64,000 nt of DNA, taken from contig NZ_JABMCJ010000082.1 in assembly GCF_013359755.1 (NCBI RefSeq), positions 124,001-188,000 of the forward strand, given 5' to 3'. The notes under the pieces were generated by a model. That model saw only the letters and a list, made by a program, of their open reading frames with translations. It had not been told where the DNA came from and did no database searches. This DNA comes from Tardiphaga robiniae (GTDB lineage: Bacteria > Pseudomonadota > Alphaproteobacteria > Rhizobiales > Xanthobacteraceae). Each line of letters starts with the position of its first letter. Position 1 is the stretch's first letter. The position numbers and the translations under genes were made by a program. Positions 52,709 through 62,102 of this stretch are shown here, piece by piece.

Positions 52709-53848
52709 TTACGCGTACAGATAGCCGACAGGCTTGCCCTCGGTCCGCAGGGGACGGATGTCCTTCTGTGTAATGATCTTGGCCGCCAGGCCGTCGATTT
52801 CATCGCGCTGGGTCGGCGTCCAGCTTCGAAGCTGCTCCATGCCTTTCAGCAGGCCAAGCCGGAGGACTTGCGTATTTTCGCCCATCCCGATGAGACTGGT
52901 CGAATTCTTGCCCGCCGTCACCACATCACCGGCCGCAAGTTCGAACGTCTTCCCAGCACTATCCACAAATTCGGCCGTGCCGCGAATGACGCGATAGATG
53001 ACAACCTCACCTTTCGCGAAAGAGGCGGCATCCACGGCCGCCGCGGAACTCTTCGGCAAGAGGGACTTGCCATGCGGATCGGTTGCGATGATGTGACCAG
53101 TGACAAGATGACCGCTCGGAGCCTCAATGCCAATATCGCGCACATAGACGGGCGCCGCCGACTTGATGGTGTCATCAGCCAGCAGCTTGAAGAGCGCGTC
53201 CAGCGCCAGCGGATCCTGAAGCCAGAAGCCCGCGTTGTCGGGGCGATCATGCAGCGCATGGGTCCAGGCCACACGTGGTGTCTCGGCTTCGTCGATCTGA
53301 TCCGGACCCACGATCGTTGGGTTCGGGAAGGTCGTCGGATCGGTTACGAAGGCTTCGAGAAACTTGCCGGAGTAGCCCATGGAGAGGGGATCGGGCACCA
53401 CCGTCTGCGGGGTCTTCAGGTTCTCCTCGGTAGACAATCCCGACCAGGTGTAGAACAGCTGGCGATGCACGATCGCGCTTTGCAGCATCACCGCCCCGGG
53501 GCCTACATTGTAGTAGCGGCCGTCGTAGTCGAAGGTGAACATGCCCGATGTAACCAGCACGAGCTGGAAGCCGCCTGGTGGAAGATGCAAATGGAAGTCG
53601 GTAGGGCCGGTGTCTTCGCGATAGATCGGCAGATTGGTCGCGACCTCATGAAGGAGGAAGGTTTCGTTGTTGGCGTGAAAGCCTTCATTGGCGCGGCTAT
53701 AAAGTGCCTGCGGGCGATAGGTTGCCTCGTATGTCGTGTCCTTGTGCCGATCGATCGCTACGAAATCCCCATGATTCAGGCGGAGAGGGTCGCCGTTCGG
53801 GTGCGTCAGGTTAGGCAATTTGAGGTCGATCGCAGCATGGACATTCAT
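52709..53848 (-). CDS. bicupin-type protein of unknown function
   Basis: This is a 379-residue soluble protein with two cupin-like regions: an N-terminal one (about 75-165, FHLHLPPGGFQLVLVTSGMF, TFDYDGRYYNVGPGAVMLQS) and a C-terminal one (about 275-345, GEVVIYRVIRGTAEFV, LAAGDVVTAG). The first has a His-x-His pattern (DFHLHLPP) able to hold a metal ion. Between them lies a segment with WTHALHDRPDNAGFWL. It could be a dioxygenase or isomerase, perhaps homogentisate/gentisate-like, but no family can be named. The ATG with GGAGGATCCC sets the start. Confidence 0.7.
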   Translation of the reverse strand: MNVHAAIDLKLPNLTHPNGDPLRLNHGDFVAIDRHKDTTYEATYRPQALYSRANEGFHANNETFLLHEVATNLPIYREDTGPTDFHLHLPPGGFQLVLVTSGMFTFDYDGRYYNVGPGAVMLQSAIVHRQLFYTWSGLSTEENLKTPQTVVPDPLSMGYSGKFLEAFVTDPTTFPNPTIVGPDQIDEAETPRVAWTHALHDRPDNAGFWLQDPLALDALFKLLADDTIKSAAPVYVRDIGIEAPSGHLVTGHIIATDPHGKSLLPKSSAAAVDAASFAKGEVVIYRVIRGTAEFVDSAGKTFELAAGDVVTAGKNSTSLIGMGENTQVLRLGLLKGMEQLRSWTPTQRDEIDGLAAKIITQKDIRPLRTEGKPVGYLYA

Positions 53849-54122
53849 GGGATCCTCCAACATGTTTAAAAACACCCGGGGACCGAACTGTGATTGGCGT
53901 GCAATCGATCGGCAGCCAACGCAATGCGGCTCGCGAGAAATTGCTGCTATGCGAAAATCGCGCCAGCTGGCGTCAAAGGCGTTTTGATACCAATCGCGCT
54001 CGTTAGCAGGTCATCTGGCGGCCAAACCGCGCAAATCCCCGGGCGAGCGCTACAAATTCTGGATACAAGTTGAGCACGCCCTGCCCGATCCATAAGCCGG
54101 CATGGCGTTGCCGAACTATCAA

Positions 54123-54776
54123 TCAGTACTCAACCTCGAGCTCTTCGATATCGGTAGGCTCCTGCCTGGCCGCGGCAATCCATTCCTGCATTTCGGGCAG
54201 GTTCATCACCATGCTGGCATAGGCTGATAGCTGCGGATCGAGCTTGACGTCATAGGTCGCGAAGCGCGTCACCACCGGCGCATACATGGCGTCCGCCATG
54301 CTGCGGGTGCCGAACAGGAAAGGGCCGCCGGACTTCGACAGACACTCGCGCCAGATCGTGCAGATCCGGTCGATATCGGCTTGTGCCCGCGACCAGACCT
54401 TGAAGTTCGGAAAATGCCCCTTGATGTTGACCGGCAGCGACGCTCGCAATGTCGTGAAGCCGGAATGGATTTCGCCCGAAATCGAGCGGCAATGCGCCCG
54501 CAGGATGCGGTCCGCCGGCAGTAGCTTGGCTTCCGGCATGATCTCGTTGAGATATTCGGCGATTGCCAGCGTATCCCAGACCACCGCCCCTTCGTGGCGC
54601 AGGCAGGGCACCAGGATCGATGAGGACAGCAACAGGATCTCGGCCTTGGCGGAGGCATCATCCGGCGCAGTAACAACTTCGTCGAACTCAAGGCCTGAGA
54701 ATTTTGTCAGCAGCCACCCTCGCAATGACCACGACGAGTAGTTCTTGCTGCTGATGGTGAGTGTTGCGTTGGCCAT
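54123..54776 (-). CDS. glutathione S-transferase family protein
   Basis: This is a 217-residue enzyme with a thioredoxin-like N-terminal domain (about 5-82, NYSSWSLRGWLLTKFSG, VPCLRHEGAVVWDTLAIAEYL with the Pro and the glutathione-binding Asp/Thr) and a helical C-terminal domain. The active-site residue is Ser in YSSWS. Specific substrate unknown. It is alone on this strand; the 274-base gap to the cupin gene is empty as far as I can see. Confidence 0.88.
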   Translation of the reverse strand: MANATLTISSKNYSSWSLRGWLLTKFSGLEFDEVVTAPDDASAKAEILLLSSSILVPCLRHEGAVVWDTLAIAEYLNEIMPEAKLLPADRILRAHCRSISGEIHSGFTTLRASLPVNIKGHFPNFKVWSRAQADIDRICTIWRECLSKSGGPFLFGTRSMADAMYAPVVTRFATYDVKLDPQLSAYASMVMNLPEMQEWIAAARQEPTDIEELEVEY

Positions 54777-54955
54777 GACCTATCCCCTTACGCCCGAACC
54801 CAGGCAGCCCGTCAGCCCTCGGGGTAACCGGTTCCCGGCTGCCCATTGCTTGTGCTGCTTTAATTTTATTCAGCAAACCACGTGCCAGTTTTCCAGACGA
54901 ATTGACTCTTCTCTGGCTTCAATATTGCATAGCAACAAAGCAGGGATAGCTCCGG

Positions 54956-56179
54956 ATGATGTCAATGATGTATCAGGCCTACCAGAATCACATGGATCTG
55001 ACAGCACCTTGGCGCACCGGTGCGTCTGCCGCATTGAAGTACCTCAATCTCGTCCCGGCCGGCACGTCCGAGAAACTGTTCGGTCGCCTCGCGGCAGCAC
55101 TTGAGCTGATCTCGCGCTCCGCCCTCACCTATCATCGACCCGAATTCGATATCGGCAAGGTGATGGTCGGCAACAGCGAGCATGAGGTGACGGAAGAAGT
55201 CACCTTCAAGACGCCATTCGGATCGCTGCTACACTTCAAGAAAGAGAATGCACCGGAGCAGCCGCGCATGCTGCTGGTGGCGCCGATGTCCGGCCACTTC
55301 GCGACACTGCTGCGCGGCACAGTGAAGACCCTGCTGCAGGATCATGACGTCTATATCACAGACTGGCACAACCCGCGCGACATACCGCTGGATCAGGGCA
55401 AGTTCGGCCTCGACGAATACACCGAGCACCTGATCACATTCATGAATGAGCTCGGCCCGCGTTCGCACATGGTCGCGATCTGCCAGCCTTCTGTATCGGC
55501 GCTCGCCGCTGCAGCTATCATGTCGGAAGACAATCACCCCGCGCGCCCGGCAAGCCTGACGCTGATGGCGGGCCCGATCGATACGCGCATACAGCCGACC
55601 AAGGTCAACGAGTTCGCCAAGAGCAAGCCGTTGAAGTGGTTCGAAGAGAACATGATCAACTACGTGCCGTTCCAGTGCAAAGGCGCGTTCCGGCAGGTCT
55701 ATCCCGGCTTCATTCAGTTGACTGCATTCGTCTCGATGAATCTCGAGCGGCACATCAAGTCACATGTCGATCTCGCCAATCATCTCGCCAAGGGCGAGAC
55801 CGAGAAGGCGGAAGTCATCAAGACGTTCTATGATGAATATTTCGCCGTGATGGATCTGCCAGGAGAGTTCTATATCGACACCATCCGCGACGTGTTCCAG
55901 GAGCATCTGTTGCCGCAAGGCAAGCTGACCTACAAGGGCCGGACCGTGAACTGCGCATCGATCAAGCGCATGGGGCTGATGACGGTCGAGGGCGAGAAGG
56001 ATGATATCTGCTCGATCGGCCAGACTCTAGCAGCCCAGGATCTCTGCACCGGCGTGCGAGCCTATCGCAAAGTCCATCACATGCAGGCCGGTGTCGGCCA
56101 TTATGGTGTATTCAGTGGACGCCGTTGGAACAACGAGATCTACCCGCTGCTGCGGGATTTTGTTCACGTGAATTCGTGA
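54956..56179 (+). CDS. phaZ: intracellular polyhydroxyalkanoate depolymerase
   Basis: This is a 407-residue cytoplasmic enzyme that breaks down stored poly-3-hydroxybutyrate to hydroxybutyrate units. There is no signal peptide. The family start MMYQAYQNHMDLTAPWR is clear. The nucleophile is Cys176 in AICQPSVSAL, as in the intracellular PhaZ1 type, where Cys replaces the Ser of a lipase box; other conserved parts are WHNPRDIPLDQGKFGLDEY and GVGHYGVFSGRRWN with the catalytic His. Two ATGs (54956 and 54959) are equivalent. No PHA synthase genes are nearby. Confidence 0.93.
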   Translation: MMSMMYQAYQNHMDLTAPWRTGASAALKYLNLVPAGTSEKLFGRLAAALELISRSALTYHRPEFDIGKVMVGNSEHEVTEEVTFKTPFGSLLHFKKENAPEQPRMLLVAPMSGHFATLLRGTVKTLLQDHDVYITDWHNPRDIPLDQGKFGLDEYTEHLITFMNELGPRSHMVAICQPSVSALAAAAIMSEDNHPARPASLTLMAGPIDTRIQPTKVNEFAKSKPLKWFEENMINYVPFQCKGAFRQVYPGFIQLTAFVSMNLERHIKSHVDLANHLAKGETEKAEVIKTFYDEYFAVMDLPGEFYIDTIRDVFQEHLLPQGKLTYKGRTVNCASIKRMGLMTVEGEKDDICSIGQTLAAQDLCTGVRAYRKVHHMQAGVGHYGVFSGRRWNNEIYPLLRDFVHVNS

Positions 56180-56188
56180 AACCCTGCG

Positions 56189-56198
56189 TTGTATACAA
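56189..56198. promoter_or_regulatory. orphan GTATAC palindrome
   Basis: TTGTATACAA is a perfect 10-bp palindrome of the same type as the vanA candidates, ten bases after the phaZ stop and between convergent genes. It may be a chance match or a GntR-type site. Confidence 0.25.
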
Positions 56199-56371
56199 AT
56201 AGTCGGGCGCTTCACCCAAATTGGTGACGCGGATGTCGCAAGAATAACCTACGTCGATACCGGGAATTGTTTCGCCGCTGCTTCAGCAGCATAGCAGCGG
56301 TTTCTTATTACCGCTTCGGCGGACCGTGTATTGACGACTGCACGATTTTTCACCGGACATACTTACGCATC

Positions 56372-56398
56372 AAGGCCGGCCATCGTGCCGGCCTTTTT
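56372..56398 (+). terminator. intrinsic terminator after phaZ
   Basis: AAGGCCGGC and GCCGGCCTT form a 9-bp stem with a CATCGT loop followed by TTT, giving five T residues in a row. It sits in the gap between phaZ and the convergent LuxR-type gene. Confidence 0.88.
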
Positions 56399-56408
56399 CG
56401 TGGATTTT

Positions 56409-57527
56409 TCAGGCGTCCCGGTCCGGGATCAATTGAACTCGCGGCTGGCCCAGAAGCCGAACCAGGTCCACCTGCCGCTCGACGCCAGTTTTCAAGAAGA
56501 CGGATTTCAGCTGGGTCCGCACGGTATTCAGGCTGACGCTCTGCATTTTCGAGATGGCGGTGACTGAGTTGCCATCGATCAAAAGGCTGGTGATCCGCGC
56601 TTCAGCCGGCGTCAAATCGAACAAAGCCTGCAGAAGCTCCGGACCCGGGCTGCGCTGCTGGTGGGTGATCGGCGTCAGGAGCAGGATCGACATAGCGCCC
56701 GCAAAAACATCGAGACCAGCCAAACGGAGCGGCAGCACATGCGCGATCAAGGGTGGGCTGTGCTCAGTCCCAGAAATTGGAATTGAACGGCCCGTTTTCG
56801 ACAGAGATAAGGGCTTGCTCAGCGCCTCGATAAACATGGTCTGAGCGACCTGCGAGGCGAACTGCACCTGATCCTGCGCGCCAATGCCGACAATCGTCGT
56901 GCTGGAAATGAACCCAGGATTGGCCGCGATAACGCGCCCCTCGTGACTGACAGCACTCGCGGGAAGACCAATCATCTGAAGTGTTGCAACCGCCGTACGG
57001 GCGCGTTCGAAGCCCAGACGACCGGACAACACCGCCGCACGGGCCAGATGAGGCCGGAGGCCATCCAGTTGATCCGCCACAGCGCGTTCAACCGGCCCCT
57101 TGGCGTAAGCCTTCTCTACCGAAATCACGAGCGTATCACCGGAGGGAAACCGTACCGAGGTACCGGCACACCAGCCGAGACCCGCCGGCCGGAGAATGTC
57201 CCGATAGAAGCTCTCATTGTCGAGTTCTTCCATCGTGAAACGGTCCAGGTCCGTCAGAAACCACGGCTCGTTTTCCGCGATTAGTCTGGCGCTTCGTGGA
57301 TTCTTGGTCGCATAGGGACTCTTGGTCCAACGATCGATCCGCTCGCGAATTCTCTCAGATGACGTCCACCGCGGAATGCCAGGCGCGGATGCGAAAATCA
57401 TCGCACCTTCGGCATCTGCCATCGCCGCCAGGCGATCGAACACCTGCGGCCAACGCTCCGGCAAAACTCCCGCTTCATAAATCTCGTCGACGAGCGTTTC
57501 AAAATTCACGGATGGATCCAGCAACAC
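56409..57527 (-). CDS. LuxR-type transcriptional regulator with N-terminal sensor region
   Basis: This is a 372-residue regulator. The C-terminal 65 residues form a LuxR helix-turn-helix (LTPAEARITSLLIDGNSVTA, then MQSVSLNTVRTQLKSVFLKT). The N-terminal 290 residues have no autoinducer-binding motif and resemble a PAS/GAF-like sensor (DRLAAMADAEGAMIFASAPG). It starts with GTG at 57527 with GGAAACC upstream. Signal and targets unknown. The divergent neighbourhood is the MFS gene, transcribed in the same direction further right. Confidence 0.82.
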   Translation of the reverse strand: MLLDPSVNFETLVDEIYEAGVLPERWPQVFDRLAAMADAEGAMIFASAPGIPRWTSSERIRERIDRWTKSPYATKNPRSARLIAENEPWFLTDLDRFTMEELDNESFYRDILRPAGLGWCAGTSVRFPSGDTLVISVEKAYAKGPVERAVADQLDGLRPHLARAAVLSGRLGFERARTAVATLQMIGLPASAVSHEGRVIAANPGFISSTTIVGIGAQDQVQFASQVAQTMFIEALSKPLSLSKTGRSIPISGTEHSPPLIAHVLPLRLAGLDVFAGAMSILLLTPITHQQRSPGPELLQALFDLTPAEARITSLLIDGNSVTAISKMQSVSLNTVRTQLKSVFLKTGVERQVDLVRLLGQPRVQLIPDRDA

Positions 57528-57706
57528 GGTTTCCGGCGGCTCGCGTCTCGGTCATCACGGTGAGAAAGCAGCACCCATCATACAACACCGCAGACATCGG
57601 ACAATTCCCGAGACCATTCGGAAATCTGCGACCACGATGCTGATGTGCGCGAAATGCCACTTTCGCCAGCCGCCGTTCAGGAGGCGAATGGTATTCACCG
57701 CCTAAC

Positions 57707-57718
57707 TAGACCGGTCTC
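57707..57718. promoter_or_regulatory. TetR/AcrR-like palindrome
   Basis: TAGACCGGTCTC contains the 10-bp palindrome AGACCGGTCT, in the 221-base gap between the MFS stop and the LuxR gene start. Related TAGACCGGTCTA sites occur in front of many alphaproteobacterial TetR-controlled genes, but no TetR gene is adjacent here. Confidence 0.3.
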
Positions 57719-57748
57719 GCGCTGCTCGCCAGTGTCAAGCGAGAGATT

Positions 57749-58927
57749 TTATGCCAGAGGCGCTTTTGCCGGCGGCAACTCCCGCGGCAAAATCAATGCA
57801 GCGACGATCACCAGCGCCGACAAGGCGGCAAAGGCGTGCAACATCATGATGAAGCCACCCTGCTCGTACAACCACGCGACAAGCCCGACCGAGGCTCCCG
57901 CTGCGGTAAAGCCAACGAAATAACGCACGGCGTAGGCGCGCGACCGCCACTCCTCGCTTGTATACTTGCCGACGATCGCCTCGTTGACGGTGATCTGCCC
58001 GAACAGACCAATGATAATGCCGATCGCGACGACAATCAGTGAGATGTTCGATTGCGACGCTGCGAAATACAGGAACGGCGCGAGCACCAGCGACAACGGA
58101 ACGCTCACCGCCTTCAGCGAGTGCTTATCGATCAGCTTGCCGATGTTGTACTGGGTTGCCGCGCCGAAGACGTAGACGCAGGCGGCAATAATGCCGAGCA
58201 ATGCCGGGCTGTCCGTCATGTCGGACAGACGCTCGGCAAACAGTTTTGGCAGCGCGACGGTGATGGCGTTGAAGACGGTGGAGATCGCGACCACCGTGAC
58301 CAACAGTGCAAGGATCACACGCCACATGTCGGACTTCGCGACGCGCGCTTGCGCCGCGGCCTGTTTGAATCCCGAGCGATCTTCATGCGCGACCTCGCGC
58401 ATGAAGACAACGCCGGCCGCGACGGTGACCAGGCCGGGAATGATGAAGGCCCAGCGCCAGCCGAGGAACTGACCGAGTACGCCGGTGATCAGTGCGGAAG
58501 ATGCCACGCCGAAATTGCCGAACACGCCGTTAATGCCCATCGCGCTGCCGAGCTTGTCGGCATAGGAGACGATCATCGCCGTGCCGACCGGATGATAGAT
58601 CGACGCGAACAGGCCAACCGAGAACAGCGCCGCACCAAGCTGCAAAGGCGTCTGCACCAGGCCGACAGCCATCATCGACAGACCGATGCCATAGAAGAAG
58701 ATCACCATCATGTGGCGACGGCTCCAGCGGTCCCCGAGCCAGCCGGTCGCCAACGAGCCGGCCCCAAACGCCATGAAGCCCGGCGTCGCATAGGGCAGCA
58801 GCTCGGTATAGGTCATATTCATGGCCGGACCCATCACGAGCACCGCTGCCGCAAAGATCAGCATCGCGTAGTGGTCGATGAAATGGGCGACATTAACGAG
58901 GGTGATGACCCGGCTGGGGACGTTCAT
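57749..58927 (-). CDS. MFS transporter
   Basis: This is a 392-residue inner-membrane protein with about 12 helices. It starts with VNVAHFIDHYAMLIFAAAVLV, has the MFS loop motif ATGWLGDRWSRRHMMV, and a second-half motif around LIDKHSLKAVSVPLSL. The FIDHY start is typical of a family of putative small-molecule or drug transporters. It is divergent from an AraC-type regulator gene 63 bases away, which is the likely controller. The start ATG 58927 has AAGGAATCG. Confidence 0.85.
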   Translation of the reverse strand: MNVPSRVITLVNVAHFIDHYAMLIFAAAVLVMGPAMNMTYTELLPYATPGFMAFGAGSLATGWLGDRWSRRHMMVIFFYGIGLSMMAVGLVQTPLQLGAALFSVGLFASIYHPVGTAMIVSYADKLGSAMGINGVFGNFGVASSALITGVLGQFLGWRWAFIIPGLVTVAAGVVFMREVAHEDRSGFKQAAAQARVAKSDMWRVILALLVTVVAISTVFNAITVALPKLFAERLSDMTDSPALLGIIAACVYVFGAATQYNIGKLIDKHSLKAVSVPLSLVLAPFLYFAASQSNISLIVVAIGIIIGLFGQITVNEAIVGKYTSEEWRSRAYAVRYFVGFTAAGASVGLVAWLYEQGGFIMMLHAFAALSALVIVAALILPRELPPAKAPLA

Positions 58928-58990
58928 GAATCGATTCCTTGGCAACCTTGGAATGCCGTTATATGAGCTTGCTCTAACGGGATGTTGCCA

Positions 58991-59791
58991 ATGAATGTCG
59001 CAGAACCGCCAATCCTGGACTTATCGGAGCGCCGGCGCTCGGCGACCGACGGTGTCCACATCCTGGCGACGCGCTACCGCAAGGGCATCCGGCTGGACAC
59101 CCATGCCCATCGCGAGGCGCAACTCGTATTCGCCGCTGCGGGCACTATGCAGGTCACGACTCCGAAGGGCCGTTGGCTGGTGCCCCCGGATCGCGCGGTC
59201 TGGGTACCGGCCCACCTGCCCCACGCCATCGACGTTCTGGCCGACATCGAGATGCGCTCGCTGTATTTCAACGTCGACTGGCTGGCGCGGGATCGACGCA
59301 ATGGCGATCTCGCAGCGGAGTTCGTGGTTCGCGTGTCGCGCCTGTTGCACGAGTCGATCCTGGCGCTGTTCGATGGGCGCGATGACGTCGCACGGAATCG
59401 GTTGTTGATCGAGATTGCCATGCTCGAACTGCATCAGGCAGGCGATCCCACGACCTTCATGCCGCTGCCGCAAGAGCCGCGCTGCCGACGCGCCGCGGAG
59501 ATGGTGCTGGCCGATCCGACGCAGGCTTACGAGATCGAAACTTTGGCGCGCGCTGTCGGCACGTCGGCACGTACACTATCGCGGCTTTTTTCGGCAGAGA
59601 CGCAATTGAGCTTCAAGAGCTGGTGTCAACGCGCGCGGATCGCGGAGGCGATCGAACGCCTGTCGATGAACCGCAACGCCTCGGTGAAGCAGCTCGCTGC
59701 CGATCTCGGCTATGCCAGCTTCTCGGCGTTTTCGCACGCGTTCCGGCAAGTGACGGGCAAGAGCCCGACAGAGTTTATCGAGGCGAAGTAG
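58991..59791 (+). CDS. AraC-family transcriptional regulator with cupin domain
   Basis: This is a 266-residue regulator. An N-terminal cupin (about 15-115, RLDTHAHREAQLVFAAAG, WLVPPDRAVWVPAHLPHAID) senses a small molecule. The C-terminal AraC domain (about 165-265) has both helix-turn-helix units, with DPTQAYEIETLARAVGTSARTL and the signature ASVKQLAADLGYASFSAFSHAFRQVTGKSP. The start is ATG 58991; an ATG three codons earlier also fits. It most likely controls the divergent MFS gene. Confidence 0.88.
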   Translation: MNVAEPPILDLSERRRSATDGVHILATRYRKGIRLDTHAHREAQLVFAAAGTMQVTTPKGRWLVPPDRAVWVPAHLPHAIDVLADIEMRSLYFNVDWLARDRRNGDLAAEFVVRVSRLLHESILALFDGRDDVARNRLLIEIAMLELHQAGDPTTFMPLPQEPRCRRAAEMVLADPTQAYEIETLARAVGTSARTLSRLFSAETQLSFKSWCQRARIAEAIERLSMNRNASVKQLAADLGYASFSAFSHAFRQVTGKSPTEFIEAK

Positions 59792-59797
59792 CGCCGC

Positions 59798-60256
59798 TTA
59801 GCGCGGCACCACCGCAGTCGCCTCGATCTCGACGCGCGCGGCGAGTTCAACCAGACGCACGACCTGCACCAGCGCCATCGCAGGATAATGCGGTCCAAAG
59901 ATCTCGCGATAGGCCTGACCGAGCGCTTTCAGATTGCCGAGATACTCTTCCATATCGACGACATACCAGGTCAACCGCACGAGATGCTCGGGCTTCGCGC
60001 CACCTTCCGCGAGAATGTCGGAAATGTTCTGCAGTGCCTGACGAACCTGCGACACGAAATCCGGCTTCAGCTTCTCCTCGGCATCCCAACCGATCACGCC
60101 GCCGGTCACGACGATGCGGCCATCGGCCGTCATGCCGTTGGCATAGCCCTTGGGCTTCGGCCAGCCACTCGGCTGCAATGCGCGCGAAACGGATGCTGCA
60201 ACATCGCCCTTTGCGTTTGGCACCACGGTCAATGTCGGGCCTTTTGGTGCATTCAC
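59798..60256 (-). CDS. RidA-family protein of the anthranilate-type operon
   Basis: This is a 152-residue RidA/YjgF-fold protein with LQPSGWPKPKGYANGMTADG, GRIVVTGGVIGWDAEEKL and LVRLTWYVVDMEEYLGNLKAL. Its start is GTG behind GGAGGATTGCCCG; an ATG nearby is out of frame. It follows the aryl-CoA ligase gene by 34 bases in the same direction, so both are co-transcribed. Known members remove ammonia from enamines or imines. An enamine intermediate occurs in aerobic 2-aminobenzoyl-CoA degradation, which would explain the pairing (inference). Confidence 0.82.
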   Translation of the reverse strand: MNAPKGPTLTVVPNAKGDVAASVSRALQPSGWPKPKGYANGMTADGRIVVTGGVIGWDAEEKLKPDFVSQVRQALQNISDILAEGGAKPEHLVRLTWYVVDMEEYLGNLKALGQAYREIFGPHYPAMALVQVVRLVELAARVEIEATAVVPR

Positions 60257-60290
60257 CGGGCAATCCTCCCTGAAAGAAACGTCTTCAAAC

Positions 60291-61952
60291 TTATGCGGCA
60301 ACGGTCGGTGACGCGCCCGCCGCAGCCTGCTGGCGAAGCGCAAAGCGCTTCAGCTTGCCGGTCTCGGTCTTGGGCAGTTGCGTCACAAACTCGATGGCGC
60401 GCGGATATTTGTAAGGCGCGATCTCGCGCTTCACGTGGTTCTGCAACTCGGTTGCCAGCGCGTCGCTCCCTGCCTGACCGGGAGCGAGAACGACATAAGC
60501 CTTTACGATCATGCCGCGGTCGGCATCGGGGCAACCGACAACGCCGCAATCGACCACGGCTTCATGGGTGAGCAACGCAGCTTCAACGTCGGGGCCAGCG
60601 ATATTGTACCCCGCCGACACGATCATGTCGTCGGAGCGCGACTGATACCAGAAGTAACCATCCTCATCCATCAGGAAGGTATCGCCGGTGATATTCCAGC
60701 CGTTTTGCACGAATTTGAGCTGACGCGGATCAGCGAGATACTTGCAGCCCGTCGGGCCTTTGACTGCGAGGCGACCTAGCGTGCCCGGCGCCACTTCGTT
60801 GCCTTCGTCGTCGATAATCTTGGCGACATAGCCGGGCACCGGCTTACCCGTGGAGCCCGGGCGGATTTCTTCCTCAATGGCGCAGATGAAGATGTGCAGC
60901 ATTTCGGTGCCGCCGATGCCATCCATCAGCTTGATGCCGGTCGCCTTCAGCCATGCATCATAGGTGCCCTTCGGCAACGTTTCGCCTGCCGACACGCATT
61001 TGCGGAGCGTCGAGAGATCGTACTGGTCGATCTTGCCGAGGATGGCCCGATAGGCGGTCGGCGCGGTGAAGCACACAGTGACCTTGTGCTTGGCAACGGC
61101 CACAGGCAGCTCGTCGGGACCAGCCTTCTCAAGCACCACGAAGGACGCGCCAATATGCAGCGGGAACAGTACGCCACCGAAACCGAACGTGAAGGCCAGC
61201 GGCGCCGAACCGATGAAGCGATCTTCCGGACTGGCGCGTAGCACATTGCGCGCAAAGCCGTCGCACACCGCAAGCATGTCGCGGTGGAAATGCATGGTGC
61301 CCTTCGGGTCGCCCGTCGTGCCCGAAGTGAAGGCGATCAGGCAGATATCATCCGAAGCCGTATCGACAGCGGTGAATTCCGGGCTCGCCTCGGCGATCAT
61401 CTTGTCGAGTTCGGCTTCGCCGGTGCCCCAATAGACAACGCGCTTGAGTTCGGGCGAAACCGCCTTGGCCTTCTCCATCTCGTCCGACAGCTTGCTGTCG
61501 CATAACGCCAGCGAGATCTTCGCCTTCTGCAGCGGATAGGACAGTTCCTTGGCGCGCAGCAGCGGCATGGTCGACACGCAGACGCCGCCGGCCTTGATGA
61601 TGGCGAGATAGGTCGCAACCATCATCGGATTGTTGGCCGAACGCAGCAGCACGCGACCGCCGGTAACCAGGCCAAGCTTGTTGACCAGAACGTTGCTGAT
61701 CTTGTTCACGAGCTCATAGAGCTCGCGATAGGTGTAGCTCTCGTTCAGCCCGATCATGCACGGCGCATCGCCGCGCCCCTCGGCGACCCAGCGATCGAGA
61801 AATGGCACCACGCAATTGATGCGCGGCGGATAGTGAAATTCCGGCCGGGTGAACAGAAACTCCGGTAGCTGTTCCGGCGGGGGCATATTGTCCCGCGCGA
61901 ACGTATCAACATGCGCCGTAAAAGGCTTTGTCAGCTGAGTATCAGCGGCCAT
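60291..61952 (-). CDS. aryl-CoA ligase, 2-aminobenzoate-CoA ligase-like
   Basis: This is a 553-residue AMP-forming CoA ligase. The ATP-binding motif is AFTSGTTGDPKGTMHFHRD, the A5 region is GIGGTEMLHIF, and the hinge and C-terminal catalytic Lys region reads PRAIEFVTQLPKTETGKLKR. The N-terminal signature TAHVDTFARDNMPPPEQLPE and the HFHRDML pattern are those I associate with 2-aminobenzoate- and benzoate-CoA ligases. It would activate anthranilate or a related aromatic acid. RidA follows in the operon; a hydrolase and MarR gene precede. Benzoate or another acid as substrate is possible. Confidence 0.78.
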   Translation of the reverse strand: MAADTQLTKPFTAHVDTFARDNMPPPEQLPEFLFTRPEFHYPPRINCVVPFLDRWVAEGRGDAPCMIGLNESYTYRELYELVNKISNVLVNKLGLVTGGRVLLRSANNPMMVATYLAIIKAGGVCVSTMPLLRAKELSYPLQKAKISLALCDSKLSDEMEKAKAVSPELKRVVYWGTGEAELDKMIAEASPEFTAVDTASDDICLIAFTSGTTGDPKGTMHFHRDMLAVCDGFARNVLRASPEDRFIGSAPLAFTFGFGGVLFPLHIGASFVVLEKAGPDELPVAVAKHKVTVCFTAPTAYRAILGKIDQYDLSTLRKCVSAGETLPKGTYDAWLKATGIKLMDGIGGTEMLHIFICAIEEEIRPGSTGKPVPGYVAKIIDDEGNEVAPGTLGRLAVKGPTGCKYLADPRQLKFVQNGWNITGDTFLMDEDGYFWYQSRSDDMIVSAGYNIAGPDVEAALLTHEAVVDCGVVGCPDADRGMIVKAYVVLAPGQAGSDALATELQNHVKREIAPYKYPRAIEFVTQLPKTETGKLKRFALRQQAAAGASPTVAA

Positions 61953-62001
61953 TGCAATGCTCCCGTCACGTCAGATGCCCGGCAACGTCATCCAAATATC
62001 A

Positions 62002-62015
62002 TTTTAGACTTAAAA
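62002..62015. promoter_or_regulatory. inverted repeat upstream of the CoA ligase
   Basis: TTTTA-GACT-TAAAA is a 5-4-5 inverted repeat 50 bases before the ligase start, in the 150-base gap to the hydrolase gene. It could be a MarR operator or promoter element. Confidence 0.35.
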
Positions 62016-62102
62016 CAGTTTTCCGCAACTGCGGAGTCTTGGGGCACGCCGAAATTTTCGGCGGAGGATGCGAATTTGCGCAGTTTGTTTAGGCAACCGC
62101 GC

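Noticed and set aside
52688-53869. 393-codon open frame opposite the bicupin gene
   Set aside because: It has no coherent motif, while the minus-strand cupin has a good ribosome site and cupin patterns.
57955-57968. GTATAC motif near 57959
   Set aside because: It lies inside the MFS coding sequence in a region of ordinary codons; taken as chance.
58052-58966. 304-codon open frame opposite the MFS gene
   Set aside because: Composition is dominated by Arg/His/Asp/Gln typical of antisense frames of membrane proteins.
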